DNA of 64,000 nt. It comes from Clostridia bacterium. Its GTDB lineage: Bacteria > Bacillota > Clostridia > TANB77 > CAG-508. Where the stretch lies: NCBI GenBank assembly GCA_016290095.1, contig JAEESU010000010.1, positions 1-64,000 of the forward strand, given 5' to 3'. The notes beneath the pieces are model-generated. The model did not search any database, was not told where the DNA came from, and saw only the letters and a list, made by a program, of their open reading frames with translations. Within the stretch, counting starts at the first letter, position 1. The number at the start of each line of letters is the position of its first letter. Shown piece after piece: positions 60,862-64,000 of this stretch. Both the position numbers and the translations under genes were made by a program.

Positions 60862-62742
60862 ATGGGTATTTTGTACGTACTAACATTAATTGTATTAGGA
60901 ATAGCTTTTATGGCTTTCAAAAAATCTGATGAGAAATTAAATTTTATTAAATGGTTAATAATTTATTTAGTTTCATTATTTGGATATAATGTTGCAATTG
61001 GAATGGTGCTAGGATTACTAAATATTACATCTTATATTTGGTTTTTATCATTAATTAATTTAGCAGTAGCATTTGGACTAGGTTTTAAAACTTTAAAAAA
61101 CAAGGAATTTCAAAAGTATACAGTAAGAAAAATTGATATTTTTTGTTTAAGCATAGTACTAATAATATTTTTAGTAATGTTTTTTAAAGATTTATACATA
61201 TATAAAGGCGATATATCACATATGGCTATAGATTCTGCCATTCATTACAGAGCAGCAAAGCATTATTCAGATTATTTAAAGATATTTATAAATGTTGAAG
61301 ATAAAAGCTTTTTCAATTTTAATGTAATGCAACCAGGTGCTTATATAAATGATGGTATATTTATGAATATTATGCATAGAACATTTGGAACACGTTATGA
61401 ATATTTATTCCAATGGTTTGAAACTATAGTTTTATTCTTGAGTGGACTTGCATTTTATTCAAGCTTTATGGAAAAGATAACTACAAAAAGAGGAGCAGTA
61501 GTTTCTCTAATGTTATTTGGACTATATATTTATGGATATCCATATAATTCATGGTTTTATGGATTTTCGTATCTTTCAGTTGGAATAATGATGGTTGCAA
61601 TATTAATTACAAATGTTGAATTATTATATTCTAAGGATAATATTAATAAGACTTTAGTTATAAGCTTAATTGCATTATGTGCTATAGGATTAATATTCTC
61701 TTATTGTTTATTTGTGCCTGCAATATTTAGTGCAATTTGTATATATTGTTTCTTAGAAGATTTAAAACAAGATGGAAAGAAAATTTTAAAAATATTTAAA
61801 CCAACAACACTTATTGTTACAACAGTTTTGTTATTGATAACATGTGCAGGTATAGGATATTTATTCATTCCAACATTTTTTATAAAAGGACAAACAGATT
61901 TAATTAGTGCACTAAAAATAGATGGAGGAATTTATTCAGATAGATACAGCAACTTTATAGCATATATACCATTTGCAATTTTCTATTTTGTAGATATTAT
62001 TATAAAAATAAAAAATAAAAAACTTACATATTTTGATGTTTTTGCAATAGTAGTAATAGGATTTTTCGCTCTTATAAATATTGGCTTAATGATAGGAAAA
62101 GTTTCACTTTACTATATGTTTAAAACTTACAATATAGTATGGATAGTTATTTTTGGAGTTACAATTCAAGTTCTTAATGAACACATAGACTTGAAAGCAT
62201 TTAAATATATCGGCCCAGCATATGTTACACTTTGGTGTTTATTTGTATGTTCTTGGGTTTGGATTAAAGCAGGGCACGTAATTGGAGAAGAAGAAAAACA
62301 TGCTCTTCCAAATTATGTTGGAATATATTATAGTGAAAATTGTTATGTAAGAAAACTAGTAGATTATACTTCAAGCTTTACTAAAGAAGAATTAGAAGTT
62401 GTTGATTTTGCAAAAGAAAATATTCCAGATTTATCAGCAGATAACTTAGAACTTACAGTTACACATAATTACCATAGAATATGGGCAACAGCAACTTTGG
62501 AAATAGATGGTACAATGCCATATGGTAAATTTATACAAGATATGACACCATATAATTTAAAGATGGCGCTAAAAGATGAAGATAAAAAATATTTTATGCA
62601 ATTAGCAAATAAAGAACAAGGCCAAATTGATGCATTAAATATCGTAAAAGAGGAATTAAGAGCATCTGATAATGCGAAAATTCTTTTTGAAAATGAATAT
62701 GGAGTTGTAGCCAAAATAATTAGAGAAGAAGAGGTTAAATAA
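60862..62742 (+). CDS. Large membrane protein, probable GT-C type (paralogue A)
   Basis: The 626-residue protein has about twelve or thirteen membrane segments and an outside loop with GDISHMAIDSAIHYRAAKHYSD near residue 115, a place where GT-C enzymes carry their acidic catalytic motif. NVMQPGAYINDGIFMNIMHRTF follows. The C-terminal soluble region (from about 490) ends in VVAKIIREEEV. The gene starts behind AGAGGAG 13 bases after the flippase gene. It is clearly homologous to the next, incomplete gene. I recognise no named family with certainty. Confidence 0.65.
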   Translation: MGILYVLTLIVLGIAFMAFKKSDEKLNFIKWLIIYLVSLFGYNVAIGMVLGLLNITSYIWFLSLINLAVAFGLGFKTLKNKEFQKYTVRKIDIFCLSIVLIIFLVMFFKDLYIYKGDISHMAIDSAIHYRAAKHYSDYLKIFINVEDKSFFNFNVMQPGAYINDGIFMNIMHRTFGTRYEYLFQWFETIVLFLSGLAFYSSFMEKITTKRGAVVSLMLFGLYIYGYPYNSWFYGFSYLSVGIMMVAILITNVELLYSKDNINKTLVISLIALCAIGLIFSYCLFVPAIFSAICIYCFLEDLKQDGKKILKIFKPTTLIVTTVLLLITCAGIGYLFIPTFFIKGQTDLISALKIDGGIYSDRYSNFIAYIPFAIFYFVDIIIKIKNKKLTYFDVFAIVVIGFFALINIGLMIGKVSLYYMFKTYNIVWIVIFGVTIQVLNEHIDLKAFKYIGPAYVTLWCLFVCSWVWIKAGHVIGEEEKHALPNYVGIYYSENCYVRKLVDYTSSFTKEELEVVDFAKENIPDLSADNLELTVTHNYHRIWATATLEIDGTMPYGKFIQDMTPYNLKMALKDEDKKYFMQLANKEQGQIDALNIVKEELRASDNAKILFENEYGVVAKIIREEEVK

Positions 62743-62748
62743 TAGTTT

Positions 62749-64000
62749 ATGGAAGTTTTTTATGTAATAACTGTTTTATTAATGCTTGTAGGTTTCATTC
62801 TTATTAAAAAAAGTGATAAGAAAATAAATTTAATAAATAATTGTATTTTAAGTGTTATTGCATATTTAGCATACAACATTCTAGTTTGTATGTTATTTGG
62901 AAATTTAGGAATAACCACAAATTTGTTATTCCTTTCAGTTATAAATTTATTAGTAATTGCATGTTTTGGATTTAAAATATTCAAAGATAAAGCTATTCAA
63001 TCATTTGAAATAAGAAAAAGAGATTTCCTTGGAGTTATGGTATGTGCTGTTATAGTATCATATATGGCTGTTGACCAATACAAACCTCTTTCAAATACTG
63101 TTGCAAATGCGTCAGTAGATGCATGTATGCATTATAGTGCAGCAACAAATTTTGCTGATAATATGATAGTTTTAGCAAAAATAAATAATACAACTGGATA
63201 CAATTTTAAAACAATGCAAACAGGTGCTTATATTAATACAGGAATTATAATGAATGTATTAAGAGCATTTAATATAAAAGATTATATATCATTTAAATTA
63301 TTTGAAATAGGAATAATGTTTTTAAATTGCTTAGCATTTTATATGTTAATTTCAGATAAATTAAAAGGAAAATTAAATTTTGTTGTTGGAATGATAATTC
63401 TTACTCTATATGCTTTTGCATTCCCATATACAAGTTTATTATATGGATTTAGTTATTTAAGCATATCAATTAGTTTCATTTCAGGACTTTTCTATTTAGC
63501 AAAAGTATATGAAGATAATGAGTTTAATTTTGTAACAGAATTAATACTAATTTTCCTAATGGGAGTTGGAATCATATATTCATATTGTTTATTTGTACCT
63601 GCATTATTCTCATTTATCTGTATTTATATATTTATAAAAGACTTAAAAAAAGAGAAGAAATATTTAAAGGTTTTCTCAAAAGAAGTTTTATTAGTTACAG
63701 GATTATTGTTAGTATTAACAGTGCTTTCAATATTTTATTTAGTAATTCCTACATTTACTGATAGTGATCAAAATAAATTAACAGATGCAATTGGATTTGA
63801 TGGACAAATATATAAAGGACTATATATAGATTTTATTTTCTATATTCCTTTTGTAGCATTGTTCTTGTATCGTGCAATAAAAGAGAAAAAACTTGATTAT
63901 AAAACATTGATATTTATTATAGCAATGCTACAAACGATAGTATCATTTATAGGTGTCGTTGTAGGAATAGTCTCACCATATTACTATTTTAAAATTTATA
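62749..64000 (+). CDS. Large membrane protein, probable GT-C type (paralogue B, 3' partial)
   Basis: Reading from ATG 62749 the frame stays open for 417 codons to the right edge of the window. The product is hydrophobic with many membrane segments and parallels its neighbour: VDACMHYSAATNFADN near residue 122, TMQTGAYINTGIIMNVLRAF near 155, and IYSYCLFVPALFSFICIYIFIKDLKK near 280. All three have counterparts in the same order in the 60862 protein. The ribosome site is weak (AGAGG 15 or so bases ahead), so translation may depend on the upstream gene, whose stop is six bases away. Confidence 0.75.
   Translation, partial: MEVFYVITVLLMLVGFILIKKSDKKINLINNCILSVIAYLAYNILVCMLFGNLGITTNLLFLSVINLLVIACFGFKIFKDKAIQSFEIRKRDFLGVMVCAVIVSYMAVDQYKPLSNTVANASVDACMHYSAATNFADNMIVLAKINNTTGYNFKTMQTGAYINTGIIMNVLRAFNIKDYISFKLFEIGIMFLNCLAFYMLISDKLKGKLNFVVGMIILTLYAFAFPYTSLLYGFSYLSISISFISGLFYLAKVYEDNEFNFVTELILIFLMGVGIIYSYCLFVPALFSFICIYIFIKDLKKEKKYLKVFSKEVLLVTGLLLVLTVLSIFYLVIPTFTDSDQNKLTDAIGFDGQIYKGLYIDFIFYIPFVALFLYRAIKEKKLDYKTLIFIIAMLQTIVSFIGVVVGIVSPYYYFKIY

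Overview
The window is AT-rich, roughly 28-30 % GC by eye, with AAGGAGG-type ribosome sites, sigma-A-like promoters that often have an extended TGnTATAAT, and intrinsic terminators. It carries a gerA-type germinant receptor operon and spoIVA, so the source is an endospore-forming low-GC Firmicute, most likely an anaerobic clostridial gut-type bacterium. This assignment is inference from gene content and composition; no marker gene fixes the species.

Layout. 1-964: the tail of an unknown gene, a TfoX-N-domain protein and a DUF1697 protein. 1158-1232: tRNA-Trp(CCA) on the minus strand. 1361-5950: a four-gene operon of a membrane-anchored binding-protein/VWA fusion, an XpaC-like protein, a second binding-protein-like protein and a TelA-family protein. 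5947-10013 (minus): a germinant receptor operon gerAA-gerAB-gerAC followed by a small two-helix membrane protein; gerAA carries a one-base frameshift. 10115-14668: a pilin-like secreted protein, spoIVA, and a convergent 744-residue acidic protein of unknown function. 14891-19402: a VTE5/Dgk1-like lipid kinase, ylmH, cytidine deaminase and an alpha-glucan phosphorylase. 19501-22932: a promoter and a highly structured untranslated stretch lead into a SipW/TasA-like secretion operon. 23001-31588: housekeeping genes (a P-loop/Asp23 fusion, cmk, plsC, typA, an O-methyltransferase, metG, glmU). This block is interrupted by two short minus-strand single-gene cassettes of clearly higher GC, each with its own promoter, palindrome and GC-rich hairpin.

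31602-64000 is a long cell-surface polysaccharide locus. rfbD-A-C-B make dTDP-L-rhamnose, and galE and glmU supply other nucleotide sugars. A Wzm/Wzt ABC exporter is followed by a WsaE-like protein (methyltransferase-fold domain plus two GT2 domains) and two more double-GT2 paralogues, which fits an ABC-exported rhamnose-rich glycan. Further on come a GtrA-DUF2142 fusion and a GtrB-like polyprenyl-phosphate glycosyltransferase, several large multi-helix proteins of probable GT-C type, more GT2 enzymes, a secreted SH3b protein and a Wzx-like flippase. The locus runs off the right edge inside a large membrane-protein gene that is a paralogue of the gene before it.

The points most worth following up are: the untranslated structured RNA ahead of the TasA-like operon; the GC-rich cassette at 29769-30226; the divergent promoter with a shared palindrome at 25530-25599; the inverted repeat that could hide the ribosome site of the Asp23-fusion gene from read-through transcripts; the eroded SAM-binding loop of the WsaE-like protein; the GtrA-DUF2142 fusion; and the VWA/binding-protein/XpaC/TelA operon.
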